From CAZTAO01 sp964611645 (GTDB taxonomy: Bacteria; Armatimonadota; UBA5829), in contig CAZTAO010000005.1 of assembly GCA_964611645.1 (NCBI GenBank), forward strand, positions 1 to 64,000: a stretch of 64,000 nt of DNA. The letters are read 5' to 3'. Shown piece after piece: positions 25,111 to 33,702 of the stretch. The notes below the pieces were generated by a model. The model was not told where the DNA came from and ran no database searches. It saw only the letters and a program-made list of their open reading frames with translations. Each line of letters begins with the position of its first letter. The first letter of the stretch is position 1. The translations under genes were made by a program, and so were the position numbers.

Positions 25111-25137
25111 CGGGACTTGAGCGGAGCGGAAGTCCCG
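25111..25137. repeat. TTGAGCGGAG-type palindrome in the leader of DUF6259 copy 1
   Basis: CGGGACTT and AAGTCCCG flank a GAGCGGAGCGG centre. It is one of six elements with the core TTGARCGNAGYSGAAR in this window. It lies between promoter P1 and the GTG start. Confidence 0.65.
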
Positions 25138-25194
25138 AAATGCCAAAGTCCGGAGGTCCAGTCCGGAACTCAGTCTCATGGAGGCATCAATACC

Positions 25195-28053
25195 GTGCAA
25201 ACACCAAGGATCAATCGTGCCCGAGTGGCGCTCATCGTCGGCATCCTGGCATTCGCTATACTGGGGGTTGTGACTATGAATCCCTTGTCCGCAGACTCCT
25301 GGCGAGATGGTTACCAGCGCGCGACGCTAAAGAACAGCGCTCTGGAGGCATGTTTCCAGGCTGGGCTGTTGTACCAACTGAAGGATGTGCCCACCGGCAA
25401 GCTGCTGGTTTCGTTCGATCCTCAGAAGTTTCCTTCGCAGCTTATGATCTTCGATCAGACCCTCAGCAACCTCGATGGGGCGGTGGTAACGGCGAAGACC
25501 ACGCGAAGCTCTGTCGCCACTACCTACAAGTTTGCGGACGGAAACCTCTTGACCCTGAAGTGGTCCATCCAGCCGGGCAAGGGCGATCTAGTCCTGCAGA
25601 CCACCACCAAGACAATCAAGCCCATCGAACAGCTTCGCTACACAATCTTCGGCTGCGATATCGTGGACAGGGCACTGGTCTGGATCAGTGGCTATGGAGC
25701 AGGGAATGTGATGCGCGCTCCGTGGACGAGTTCTCAGATCGGCGACCCGCAGAAGGATGGCGCGCCGGGAGCGTATCCTCATCCCGTCGTGGCGCTTTTC
25801 CAGGGCGAGAAGTCGGGTTGGTGGATCGAGGGGCGCGACCCTCGGCCCGGCCCGGCGAACCTGCTTGCTAAGGGTAACGGCGACAACGTGGACCTCGGCC
25901 TTGTGCGCCGGTTCCCGATAGCGAAGCAGGACCCGGATCTCTATGAGATCCGAATCCGAACCTACAAGGACCACTGGGAGGATGCGGTCGATCCTTATAC
26001 CAACTGGCTCGAAAAAGGCGCTGGTTTCATCCCCATTGCCAAGCTCCCCAAGGAGCGCGCGTGGGTCAAGGACATACTGACGCAGGCTTACGTCCAGGTC
26101 GGCAACTACAAGATCCTGGACCAACTCGCCAAACGCGTCGACCCCAAAAAAGTCTTCATCGGCAGGCAGTCGGAGCACCGGCCATACGCTTTCGATGTCG
26201 GTTATCCCGACTACCGCCTTACTCCCGAAGCCAAGAAATGGGTCAAGTATGTGCGTGATTTGGGCTACCATGTGGGAGTGCATTACAACTCCAACGCCAT
26301 TAGCACGGACTTCCCGGAACTGGTGGACAAGTTCAGGCCCGGTTTCAGCGTCATCGGTAAGGACGCCAACGGCAATGACACCTACGAGTCGCTCTACAAC
26401 GGCAAGCTGATCCGCGTGTCTCCCGCATTCAAGCCGTGGCGGGAATACCTGATAGCGCAGATGAAGGACGCGGTAGATGCCGGGGTGGACGTTATATATC
26501 TCGATGAGTCCATGACTGCGGTGGGCAAGTACATAGTTGACGGCGTTGACGGCATGCAGGGCATGCTGGCTTTGATGAGAGAGACTCTTGAAGCCTACCC
26601 GCATTGCGTGGTTGAGAACGAGCAGTTCAACCTCCTCACAGCCAAGTACGGCAAGTTCGCCTTGAGCCAGATGCCGCTTGGGCACCCGCTGTCTGGTTAC
26701 CTGTTCCAGAAGTTCGTAAAAGTGGTTCCGGAAGGAGTGATGTATTCCCCGACGGACACCCAACTTATGGACGCCTTCGATTACTACGGCTACATGCTCC
26801 CCGGCGCCGACCCTATGCGGGAAGAGTCCTGGGTGCAGATAATTGAGGCATACCACAAGTATGGCCTGGTCGCCGACGGCAGGCTCCCGCGAAAGCAGAT
26901 CACCGATTTCACCAGCCATTGGTCGCACGGCGTTGTGCCCGTGGACAATGACCCGATCCCCGCCGACGGGGAGAAGCTGTTTGGCCTGCGGGGCAAGAAC
27001 GGCGTCACCGCGTTCTTCGAGAAGCGCCCCAACGAGCGCGGGCTGGTGGTATACGAACCCGGCAAGGAGCCTAAGATGGTCGGGATCCGCAGGTTCGGGA
27101 TCAAGAGCTTCAAAGGCCCGGGAGTCCCCGCGTATTTCGGCTACCGGCAGTTCATGCGAGACTGGCTTCTCTACAACGACGACACCATCCTCGGCCTCAA
27201 CCCCAAGACTTCGTATTTCTTCGATGAGACAATCAAGCGCTCGCCGACCCGGTTCCACGTCAGCAAAGTCCCGGACGACTTCATCGGCTACGACGACATG
27301 GATCGCAGGATCGCGCCGTATGAAATAGGCAAGGATGAGTCGTTCTACCGATTGGCTTTCGGTGGCCACGGCCAGATCGAGGTCTACGTGCCGGATGAGT
27401 ACGACGCTTATCTGGATGGAAAGAAGCTCGAGGTCGACCCGCTTACGAAAAAAGCCACTGCAACAATCAATGCGTCGCTGCCCAAAACCGGCACGGTGAG
27501 CTATTTCATAGCATTGACCGGTGAAGGCAAGCCACTGGCCGACACAGGCGAGAGGCCCTCGATGCTGCTGGCATTCAAGAGGACCGACGCGGAGTTGGCT
27601 GGCAACTGGACAAGCCTGCCGTGGCAGGGATCCAAGGACAACCTGAAGTTTGTGGCAGTCGGGGACGGCCCGGTGCTGACCCCTGCAAACACCGCCGCGA
27701 ACTTCCCCGGCCAGTATCTGCCGGGCGACGGGGCCAAAGGCTCTGACCTGACAATGAACATCGGCGGGTACGCGATATTCATCGGCAAGCTTCCGGCTGC
27801 CAAGAGCATTCGGCTTGAGGGCAGCTACAAGGTGAACACCGAGACAGGCGCGCCAGGGGATGGCGTGGTCCTCATCAACGGCAAGCAGGTCATGCGGGTC
27901 GGCGCGGGAGAATACCCGTACACAACAAAGCATTTCACCGCCGACATCTCAGCCTACTCGGGCCAGTATGTGTTGATGGAAGTAATCCCAGACGGCTCGG
28001 TCAGAGGCGCCTCAGCGACATGGACGAGTCCGAGGATAGTTGTCGCTGATTGA
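25195..28053 (+). CDS. DUF6259-type secreted glycosidase-like protein, copy 1
   Basis: A 952-residue exported protein: signal peptide (RVALIVGILAFAILGVVT), N-terminal beta-sandwich (about 30-260), a central TIM-like barrel and C-terminal beta domains. Likely catalytic residues are Asp437 and Glu438 in DVIYLDES and Glu476 in VVENEQF, by analogy with clan-D type barrels (inference). Conserved landmarks are HVGVHYNSN, VSPAFKPWREYLIAQMKDAVDAG and LSQMPLGHPLSGY. The C-terminus carries an IRLEGSYKVNTETGAPGDGVVLINGKQV binding-like module. A GTG start has GGAGG 10 bp upstream. The stop codon TGA lies inside a TTGAGCGGAG repeat. Enzyme activity for the family is not established to my knowledge. Confidence 0.8.
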   Translation: MQTPRINRARVALIVGILAFAILGVVTMNPLSADSWRDGYQRATLKNSALEACFQAGLLYQLKDVPTGKLLVSFDPQKFPSQLMIFDQTLSNLDGAVVTAKTTRSSVATTYKFADGNLLTLKWSIQPGKGDLVLQTTTKTIKPIEQLRYTIFGCDIVDRALVWISGYGAGNVMRAPWTSSQIGDPQKDGAPGAYPHPVVALFQGEKSGWWIEGRDPRPGPANLLAKGNGDNVDLGLVRRFPIAKQDPDLYEIRIRTYKDHWEDAVDPYTNWLEKGAGFIPIAKLPKERAWVKDILTQAYVQVGNYKILDQLAKRVDPKKVFIGRQSEHRPYAFDVGYPDYRLTPEAKKWVKYVRDLGYHVGVHYNSNAISTDFPELVDKFRPGFSVIGKDANGNDTYESLYNGKLIRVSPAFKPWREYLIAQMKDAVDAGVDVIYLDESMTAVGKYIVDGVDGMQGMLALMRETLEAYPHCVVENEQFNLLTAKYGKFALSQMPLGHPLSGYLFQKFVKVVPEGVMYSPTDTQLMDAFDYYGYMLPGADPMREESWVQIIEAYHKYGLVADGRLPRKQITDFTSHWSHGVVPVDNDPIPADGEKLFGLRGKNGVTAFFEKRPNERGLVVYEPGKEPKMVGIRRFGIKSFKGPGVPAYFGYRQFMRDWLLYNDDTILGLNPKTSYFFDETIKRSPTRFHVSKVPDDFIGYDDMDRRIAPYEIGKDESFYRLAFGGHGQIEVYVPDEYDAYLDGKKLEVDPLTKKATATINASLPKTGTVSYFIALTGEGKPLADTGERPSMLLAFKRTDAELAGNWTSLPWQGSKDNLKFVAVGDGPVLTPANTAANFPGQYLPGDGAKGSDLTMNIGGYAIFIGKLPAAKSIRLEGSYKVNTETGAPGDGVVLINGKQVMRVGAGEYPYTTKHFTADISAYSGQYVLMEVIPDGSVRGASATWTSPRIVVAD

Positions 28054-28134
28054 GCGGAGTCGAAATCAGTGCGACGTGGTATTTCGTTTCGACTGCGCTC
28101 AACGAACGGGGCCGCTGGTTGAGCGAAGTCGAAA
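28050..28134. repeat. Three TTGAGCGNAGTCGAAA elements
   Basis: Core copies lie at 28050-28065 (forward), 28087-28102 (inverted) and 28119-28134 (forward). The first supplies the stop codon of DUF6259 copy 1. The forward and inverted copies can form a hairpin between this gene and GH127. Confidence 0.85.
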
Positions 28135-28176
28135 CCATTGTCCTGATCGAACCCAAGTGATACCAAACGGAGCAAA

Positions 28177-30141
28177 ATGAACAGAATCAACTACACACAA
28201 CCGCGAAACAGCAAGCTCGACAGGCTTCCTTTGGGAAGCGTCAGGGCGGCGGGGTGGATCAGGCAGCAGCTTGAGATCGAGGCTGCTGGGATGAGCGGGC
28301 ACCTGGACGAACTGGAACCCGCCATGGTCTGGGACCCGTTTACCACCAGACACCACGAGGCCAAGATCGGCGCGGCCTTTGACGCGAGCCTGGTCGCTGG
28401 TTGGAGCGCCGAGGTATCCGGCACCTACTGGATCGGGTTTGTGATGCTGGCATACACCCTCGACCGGGACGACCTCAAGGAAAAGGCAACGAAGTGGGTG
28501 GATGCCGTCCTTGCGGGGCAGGAGGAAGACGGCTACATCGGCGGCTATGCCAAGGAAGATGACCGCAACGAGGACTACAACGCCTGGAGCCAGAACTGGG
28601 CAATGCGTGCGCTGCTGGCATACTATGAGGCCACCGGCAGGCAGGATGTTCTCGAGGCTTGCCACAAAGGCCTGCTCTGGTTCGTGCGCAACTGGGCCGA
28701 CCATTTCACGGAGTATGCGGGTCCGACCCTGATAGAGTCAATGGTGGAAGTCTATCTCTACACCGGCGACATTCGTCTGGTGGAGTGGGCGGAGAAGTTC
28801 CTGCTCTGGCACGACGCCAACTCCCAGAAGATCAACAGACTGCAGGACTTCGCCAACGACAACTCGCCCTACAACACCATTCACGCGGTCGACTACGGCG
28901 AGCTGGTCAAGAACCCCGCGCTGCTCTACAAGTGGAACGGCAATCAGAAGTACCTTGATGCGAGCAGCAAAGGGCTGGCGAAGGTGATAGACAAGTGCCT
29001 CCAGCGAACCGGCGCGCCCTGCACCAATGTGGAGTATCTGGGGCCTGTGGGGGATACCTGCGAGAGCGAATACTGCAACTTCGAGACCTTCGAGCACACT
29101 TTCTTCGATATGGGCGCAATCACCGGCAGCCCGGATTACTTCGATATGGCGGAGAAAGTGGTCTTCAACGCTTCTCAGGGCGCAAAGAAGAAAGACGGCC
29201 GGGCCATCGCGTACATGACGTCGCCCAACCAGTTTGTGGCCATGCGGACCTCGAGCCTGTATTCCGACGCGGCTGATTCGTTCGTCTACTCGGCCTGCTA
29301 CAGGGTTGCCTGTTGCCCCACACACGCCATCGCCGTGATGCCGGAGTACCTCAGGAATATGTGCGCGGTGGACGATGGCGACGCCTTGTTCGTCAACTGC
29401 TACGGCCCGTGCGTTGTCGACTTCGTGACCGCCGACGGCAGCAAGATCACAGTTGAAGAAACCACGGAATACCCTTTCAAGGAAGACATCGAGTTCACGA
29501 TTCACACCGGCAAGCCGGCGCGGATGAAACTGATGCTCCGAATACCCGGTTGGTGCGAGGGCGCGAAAGCCACAGTGAATGGCGAGAGCTGTTCGGTAAG
29601 TTCAGCGATCCCCGGATACTTCGAGATCGACCGGGTGTGGAGCGAAGGCGACCAGATCCAGCTAACGCTGCCGATGAGCGTAAAGGCAGTCGATGTTGAT
29701 GACTCCGACTGGTGCATGCGCTACCCGATAGCAATAGAGCGCGGCCCGCTGCTGTTTGCCTATCACCTGCCGGAGAAGTGGACGGTCACGGAACCGGTCG
29801 AGTTGAACCCGCACCCGGACTGGCCGTGCTATGAGGTAACAACCGACTCATCGCATTACTATCCCACCGGCCTCGTTCTCGAGAGAAAGTCTCTGGACGA
29901 GCCGTCTGCGTTCAAAGTAAGCTATCGAGACGTTGGCGACGCCAACCCGTGGGAGACTAGCCCGGTGTCCATTGCGGTGGAGGCCCGGCGGGCGGAGTAT
30001 ATGTACAGCGTGAGAATGATAGCCAACTACGAGCCGCTGCCAACCAAGTCCTGCAAGATCAAAGACGAGCCGGAACAGATAGAGATGATACCATACGGCT
30101 GCACGAACCTAAGGATATCCTACTTCCCGGCGCTGAGATAG
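28177..30141 (+). CDS. GH127-type beta-L-arabinofuranosidase (DUF1680)
   Basis: A 654-residue (alpha/alpha)6-barrel glycosidase of the DUF1680/GH127 family, without signal peptide, so probably cytoplasmic. In HypBA1 a cysteine is the nucleophile and zinc is held by Glu and three Cys. Here the corresponding segments appear to be DTCESEYC (293-300) and VACCPTH (377-383, Cys379-Cys380). Asp293 stands where the Glu ligand of HypBA1 is expected, so either Asp replaces it or Glu296/298 serves; this needs structural alignment. It removes L-arabinofuranose from oligosaccharides imported by the cell. GGAG precedes the ATG. Confidence 0.88.
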   Translation: MNRINYTQPRNSKLDRLPLGSVRAAGWIRQQLEIEAAGMSGHLDELEPAMVWDPFTTRHHEAKIGAAFDASLVAGWSAEVSGTYWIGFVMLAYTLDRDDLKEKATKWVDAVLAGQEEDGYIGGYAKEDDRNEDYNAWSQNWAMRALLAYYEATGRQDVLEACHKGLLWFVRNWADHFTEYAGPTLIESMVEVYLYTGDIRLVEWAEKFLLWHDANSQKINRLQDFANDNSPYNTIHAVDYGELVKNPALLYKWNGNQKYLDASSKGLAKVIDKCLQRTGAPCTNVEYLGPVGDTCESEYCNFETFEHTFFDMGAITGSPDYFDMAEKVVFNASQGAKKKDGRAIAYMTSPNQFVAMRTSSLYSDAADSFVYSACYRVACCPTHAIAVMPEYLRNMCAVDDGDALFVNCYGPCVVDFVTADGSKITVEETTEYPFKEDIEFTIHTGKPARMKLMLRIPGWCEGAKATVNGESCSVSSAIPGYFEIDRVWSEGDQIQLTLPMSVKAVDVDDSDWCMRYPIAIERGPLLFAYHLPEKWTVTEPVELNPHPDWPCYEVTTDSSHYYPTGLVLERKSLDEPSAFKVSYRDVGDANPWETSPVSIAVEARRAEYMYSVRMIANYEPLPTKSCKIKDEPEQIEMIPYGCTNLRISYFPALR

Positions 30142-30150
30142 CATCAGCGA

Positions 30151-30210
30151 ACGTCATGCTGAACTTGATTCAGCATCCACGTAGACCCTGAATCAAGTTC
30201 AGGGTCACGT
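30151..30210. repeat. GTCATGCTGAACTTGATTCAG-type palindrome
   Basis: TGAACTTGATTCAG and CTGAATCAAGTTCA, with an intervening spacer, form a long inverted repeat between GH127 and GH78. This dispersed repeat type is widespread in diverse bacteria. Confidence 0.8.
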
Positions 30211-30247
30211 GTCACACGTGCATCACGAATACTACAGGTATGGTGAT

Positions 30248-32782
30248 ATGACCCAACCGTCGCCCGTCCCGTCGAAGTCTTGGCTGGCAAACTGGATATG
30301 GACCTCGGATGCCTTGACTCAGCGCAACCAGTTTGTGCTGCTGCGAAAAGCTTTCGAGCTTGACGGCGCGGCGGACGAGGCGACCTGCGCGATCACGGCA
30401 GAGCGAGCCTACCAGCTTTGGGTCAATGGCGAATGGGTCGGCGAAGGCCCCGCTATCGGATTTGTGACCGAGAAAAGCTGTGACACCTACGGTGTTGCCG
30501 CTTTGCTCAAGCCTGGCAAGAACGCCATTGCGGTGGTCGTGCAGTTCGATGGCGATGTGGACATCGGCGATGGCGCGCACACCCGCTGGCAAGGGCCTGC
30601 GACTCGCGGGGGGATGCTTTGCCAACTCGACGGCAACTCAGGCGGGCGCTACTTCTGCATATCAACCGACAACACCTGGGCTGCCCGCCGTGCGCATAGC
30701 TGGCACAACCACACCGCGTTCCTCAACGACCTTTACTACCAGGAAGTCTGCAGAATAGGCTGCGACCCAATTGGCTGGCAGCTTCCTGACTTCGATGATT
30801 CCGATTGGCCGCGCGCGATTGTTCTCGGCGATTCTGAGGGAAACGGCGTAGACGGTAACCCGCTGCCTTGGCGGAAGCTGGTCCGGCGCGATTTCCCGGT
30901 TCTTACGAGGCAGGAGATATTGCCGGTTAGCGTGCAAGCCGGTGAGGTCGTGGAGCGGGTTGGTCACGGTGACTGGCCCCAGGAGGGCGATCAGCCGTAC
31001 CCCGACCTTGGCCTGCGGATGTCACTGGAGACGGTTCTGCCGGTTGACAAGACCAGCGTTCAGATCGGCGAGTCGTATGTGCTGACGAACTCCGATCCCT
31101 TCGAGCCTGTTGATGCCTTTGACGGGCTTCGGGACGCGACCCTGATTCTGGACTTCGGCCATCTCCACAACGCCCGCCTTGTTATAGAAGTTGACGGCCC
31201 GGAGGGAGCTTGCCTGGACATAGGTTATGCGCCAAATCTGCTCGATGGTCGTCTGACTCCGTATCGCCCGACACGAACCTCCTGGACCGACCGGGTTGTG
31301 CTGTCACCGGGCGAGCATAAGTGGCGGTCATTCTTCTGGCGGCAGTTCCGATATGTGCAGATTACCCTGCGCAACGCTCAGACTCCCGTGCGCCTGTTCA
31401 AGGTCGCTGCGGAGGCTGTGAACCAGACTTATGGCTTCACATCTGAGTTCCACTGCTCCGATCCTGAACTTGTGAGCTTCTGGGGCGTTTCTCAGCGCAC
31501 CGCCGAGCTTGGTACGCTTGACCGCCTGATGGACAACGCCTCGCGCGAGTGCCGCAACTATGTTGTGGACCCCGGCCCGTTGGTCGCGCTCCACGGGGAT
31601 TCGCCGTTTTTCTATTGGTATCTGCGGCAGATATCCCTGGCCCAACTTCCGAACGGCCTGCTAATGGATTCGTGCCCCGGCAAGTCCAGCTACACTCAGA
31701 TCACCTCCTGCCTGGGATTCCGCCACATCATCCACACCTGGGACCACTACGCCCGCTTTGGCCGGGAGTCTCTGCTGCGGGAGCACTGGGAGACCGTTCA
31801 GAAGCACCTCAGTTTCTGGGGCAAGCTGGTCAACGAGCGCGGCCTGCTCACAGTAGAAACCGCCCGCGAGCATATCGGACCCACTTTCCAGTTCTGGATC
31901 GACGACGCCCGAATCGACCTCCGAGGCGAGTCGCTGCCAATGAACGCGCTGTACCTGGCGAACCTCCGCATCGGTTCGTGGGTAGCCCATATCTTGGGAT
32001 ATGTCTCCGAAGCGGACGATTACCTGCAAAGGGCCATCGGTATTGGCGGGAAACTGAGCAGTGAGTTCTGGGACGATGACCGGGGGCTTTTTGTTGATGC
32101 CATTATCGACGGCGTGCAAAGCCCGATGAGTTCCGAGCACAGCCAGGGACTGATGCTGTACTGCGGACTGGCGAGCAATGAGCAGGCAGAGCGTCTGACG
32201 AACGTCTGGCGGGATTCCCCACAGGAACTGGCTGAGGCCGACGTTACATTTCAGAAGTATGTCCTGGAAGGACTTGTCGATTACGGCTATATGTCTCTTG
32301 CCGTGAACCTGCTTCGGCGGTTGCGGCGGCATGCGCGACCCGGGCAGGAGACTTTCGGGGAGATGTGGGGCCTCAACGCCCACGGGGGTAGCGGCGATCC
32401 GTGGCGCACAGCCGAGAGCCGCGCGGTAGCCCAGGGATGCGCGGCGGCTTGGGCAAACGGGTTCCTGATGGAGCACATCGCCGGCATCCGGCCCCGCTTC
32501 GGAACTGACAGGGCTGTGCGAATCGCAGTCGAACCAGTGATAGATAGCGCTCATGCGGAGTGGTGTGGGATCAGGCTCCGATGGGAGAAGCAGCCGGAGG
32601 CATGGCATCTATCGGCGAGTTTCCCCGAGTCGACGTCGGTTGAATTCGCATTGCCATTCCCAGATGAGGATGTGCGATCACTGACCATCAACGGTATGCA
32701 GTATCCCGTTCAGGCAAACACTCGCCTGGAATCGGTCAATGATTTGGAAGTAAGAGCAGTTTTGAAGAATGGCAGTTCATAG
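30248..32782 (+). CDS. GH78-like alpha-L-rhamnosidase family protein
   Basis: An 844-residue protein with the GH78 layout: N-terminal beta-sandwich (SKSWLANWIWTSD; VNGEWVGEGPA at about 50-70), middle beta domains, a six-hairpin catalytic domain (about 390-750) and a C-terminal beta-sandwich. The usual DCPxRDExxGW catalytic motif is altered to DNASRECRNYVVDPG, so the general acid may be positioned differently or another enzyme activity evolved. No signal peptide, so probably cytoplasmic. Start ATG 30248 chosen because the upstream GTG lies inside the palindromic repeat; the ribosome-binding site is weak. Confidence 0.82.
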   Translation: MTQPSPVPSKSWLANWIWTSDALTQRNQFVLLRKAFELDGAADEATCAITAERAYQLWVNGEWVGEGPAIGFVTEKSCDTYGVAALLKPGKNAIAVVVQFDGDVDIGDGAHTRWQGPATRGGMLCQLDGNSGGRYFCISTDNTWAARRAHSWHNHTAFLNDLYYQEVCRIGCDPIGWQLPDFDDSDWPRAIVLGDSEGNGVDGNPLPWRKLVRRDFPVLTRQEILPVSVQAGEVVERVGHGDWPQEGDQPYPDLGLRMSLETVLPVDKTSVQIGESYVLTNSDPFEPVDAFDGLRDATLILDFGHLHNARLVIEVDGPEGACLDIGYAPNLLDGRLTPYRPTRTSWTDRVVLSPGEHKWRSFFWRQFRYVQITLRNAQTPVRLFKVAAEAVNQTYGFTSEFHCSDPELVSFWGVSQRTAELGTLDRLMDNASRECRNYVVDPGPLVALHGDSPFFYWYLRQISLAQLPNGLLMDSCPGKSSYTQITSCLGFRHIIHTWDHYARFGRESLLREHWETVQKHLSFWGKLVNERGLLTVETAREHIGPTFQFWIDDARIDLRGESLPMNALYLANLRIGSWVAHILGYVSEADDYLQRAIGIGGKLSSEFWDDDRGLFVDAIIDGVQSPMSSEHSQGLMLYCGLASNEQAERLTNVWRDSPQELAEADVTFQKYVLEGLVDYGYMSLAVNLLRRLRRHARPGQETFGEMWGLNAHGGSGDPWRTAESRAVAQGCAAAWANGFLMEHIAGIRPRFGTDRAVRIAVEPVIDSAHAEWCGIRLRWEKQPEAWHLSASFPESTSVEFALPFPDEDVRSLTINGMQYPVQANTRLESVNDLEVRAVLKNGSS

Positions 32783-32795
32783 GGAGGGCCGGTAC

Positions 32796-33665
32796 ATGCA
32801 AGACCGCAATGCACAGATGATATCGAGGATCCAGGCAACGCCCGTGAGCTACCCCTTCACATTCACGGCGCTGGGCGACAGTGGTCCCGAGGCTCATCCT
32901 CCCGGCGATCCCATATTTCAGGGGATGCTTTGGCAGATGCAGATGCTCGAGCCCAGACCGGCCTTCTTTGCGACTATCGGTGACTTCGCAGGCCCGGGCA
33001 GCATTTCCAGGCACGAGCACTACTTCCACCTGCTCGAGGAAGTCGGCTTCGACATCCCAAACATCTGCTGCATAGGCAACCACGAGTGTGATGATCCATT
33101 GGGAGTGTCGAACTTTGAGGCTATCCACGGCCCCATGAACTACTATTTCGACCACGCGAACACAAGGTTCGTGGTGATGAACAGCGTGAGGTCGTTTGAC
33201 GATGTTATTCATGTGGAAGGCCCCAACGAGGATGATCTCCGGTTCCTCGATGAGTCTTTTTCAGGTGACACGCACCCTGTCCACATCGTAATGATGCACC
33301 TGCCGCCATTGTTTGGCGACCACTATAGTTCCAGGATGGAGTGGGGCTTCAAGAGACATGAGAAAGACTTCCTGGCGCTTGCGAAGAAGCATCGGGTGAA
33401 CCTTGTAATATGCGCCCACATCCTCGACTACGACTACTATGAACACGATGGCACGGTGTATATAGTCTCGGGATGTGGCGGATGGGATACCAATAACTAT
33501 CCCAACCATCTCGACCCTATCGGCCCTCCATACCGCGGCCATTTCTTCCATTTCGTGGAGTTCACAGTTCACGAAGACGGCCAGATCGACGGCCGCCTGA
33601 TCAAGGCAGGATCAAATACGCAGGACGAAGCAGAATACAGATTCACCATAGGTGGAAACCAGTAA
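32796..33665 (+). CDS. Calcineurin-like metallophosphoesterase
   Basis: A 289-residue phosphoesterase with the dimetal signature: FTALGDSG near the N-terminus, TIGDFAGPG, IGNHECDD, MMHLPPLF and ICAHILDYDYY. The phosphoesterase fold is complete and no signal peptide is present, so the enzyme is probably cytoplasmic. Substrate unknown; in this locus it could act on a sugar phosphate or a phosphorylated glycan fragment, but that is inference. The ATG lies 13 bp after the GH78 gene, with GGGAGGG 8 bp upstream; the two are surely co-transcribed. Confidence 0.9.
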   Translation: MQDRNAQMISRIQATPVSYPFTFTALGDSGPEAHPPGDPIFQGMLWQMQMLEPRPAFFATIGDFAGPGSISRHEHYFHLLEEVGFDIPNICCIGNHECDDPLGVSNFEAIHGPMNYYFDHANTRFVVMNSVRSFDDVIHVEGPNEDDLRFLDESFSGDTHPVHIVMMHLPPLFGDHYSSRMEWGFKRHEKDFLALAKKHRVNLVICAHILDYDYYEHDGTVYIVSGCGGWDTNNYPNHLDPIGPPYRGHFFHFVEFTVHEDGQIDGRLIKAGSNTQDEAEYRFTIGGNQ

Positions 33666-33702
33666 CAAAACAGACAATACACTACACTAACGGAGAATCG
33701 GA

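Noticed and set aside
25588..27933. 781-codon open frame on the minus strand
   Set aside because: Exactly antisense to the DUF6259 copy 1 gene; high-GC third-position bias keeps the opposite frame open. No ribosome-binding site or domain.
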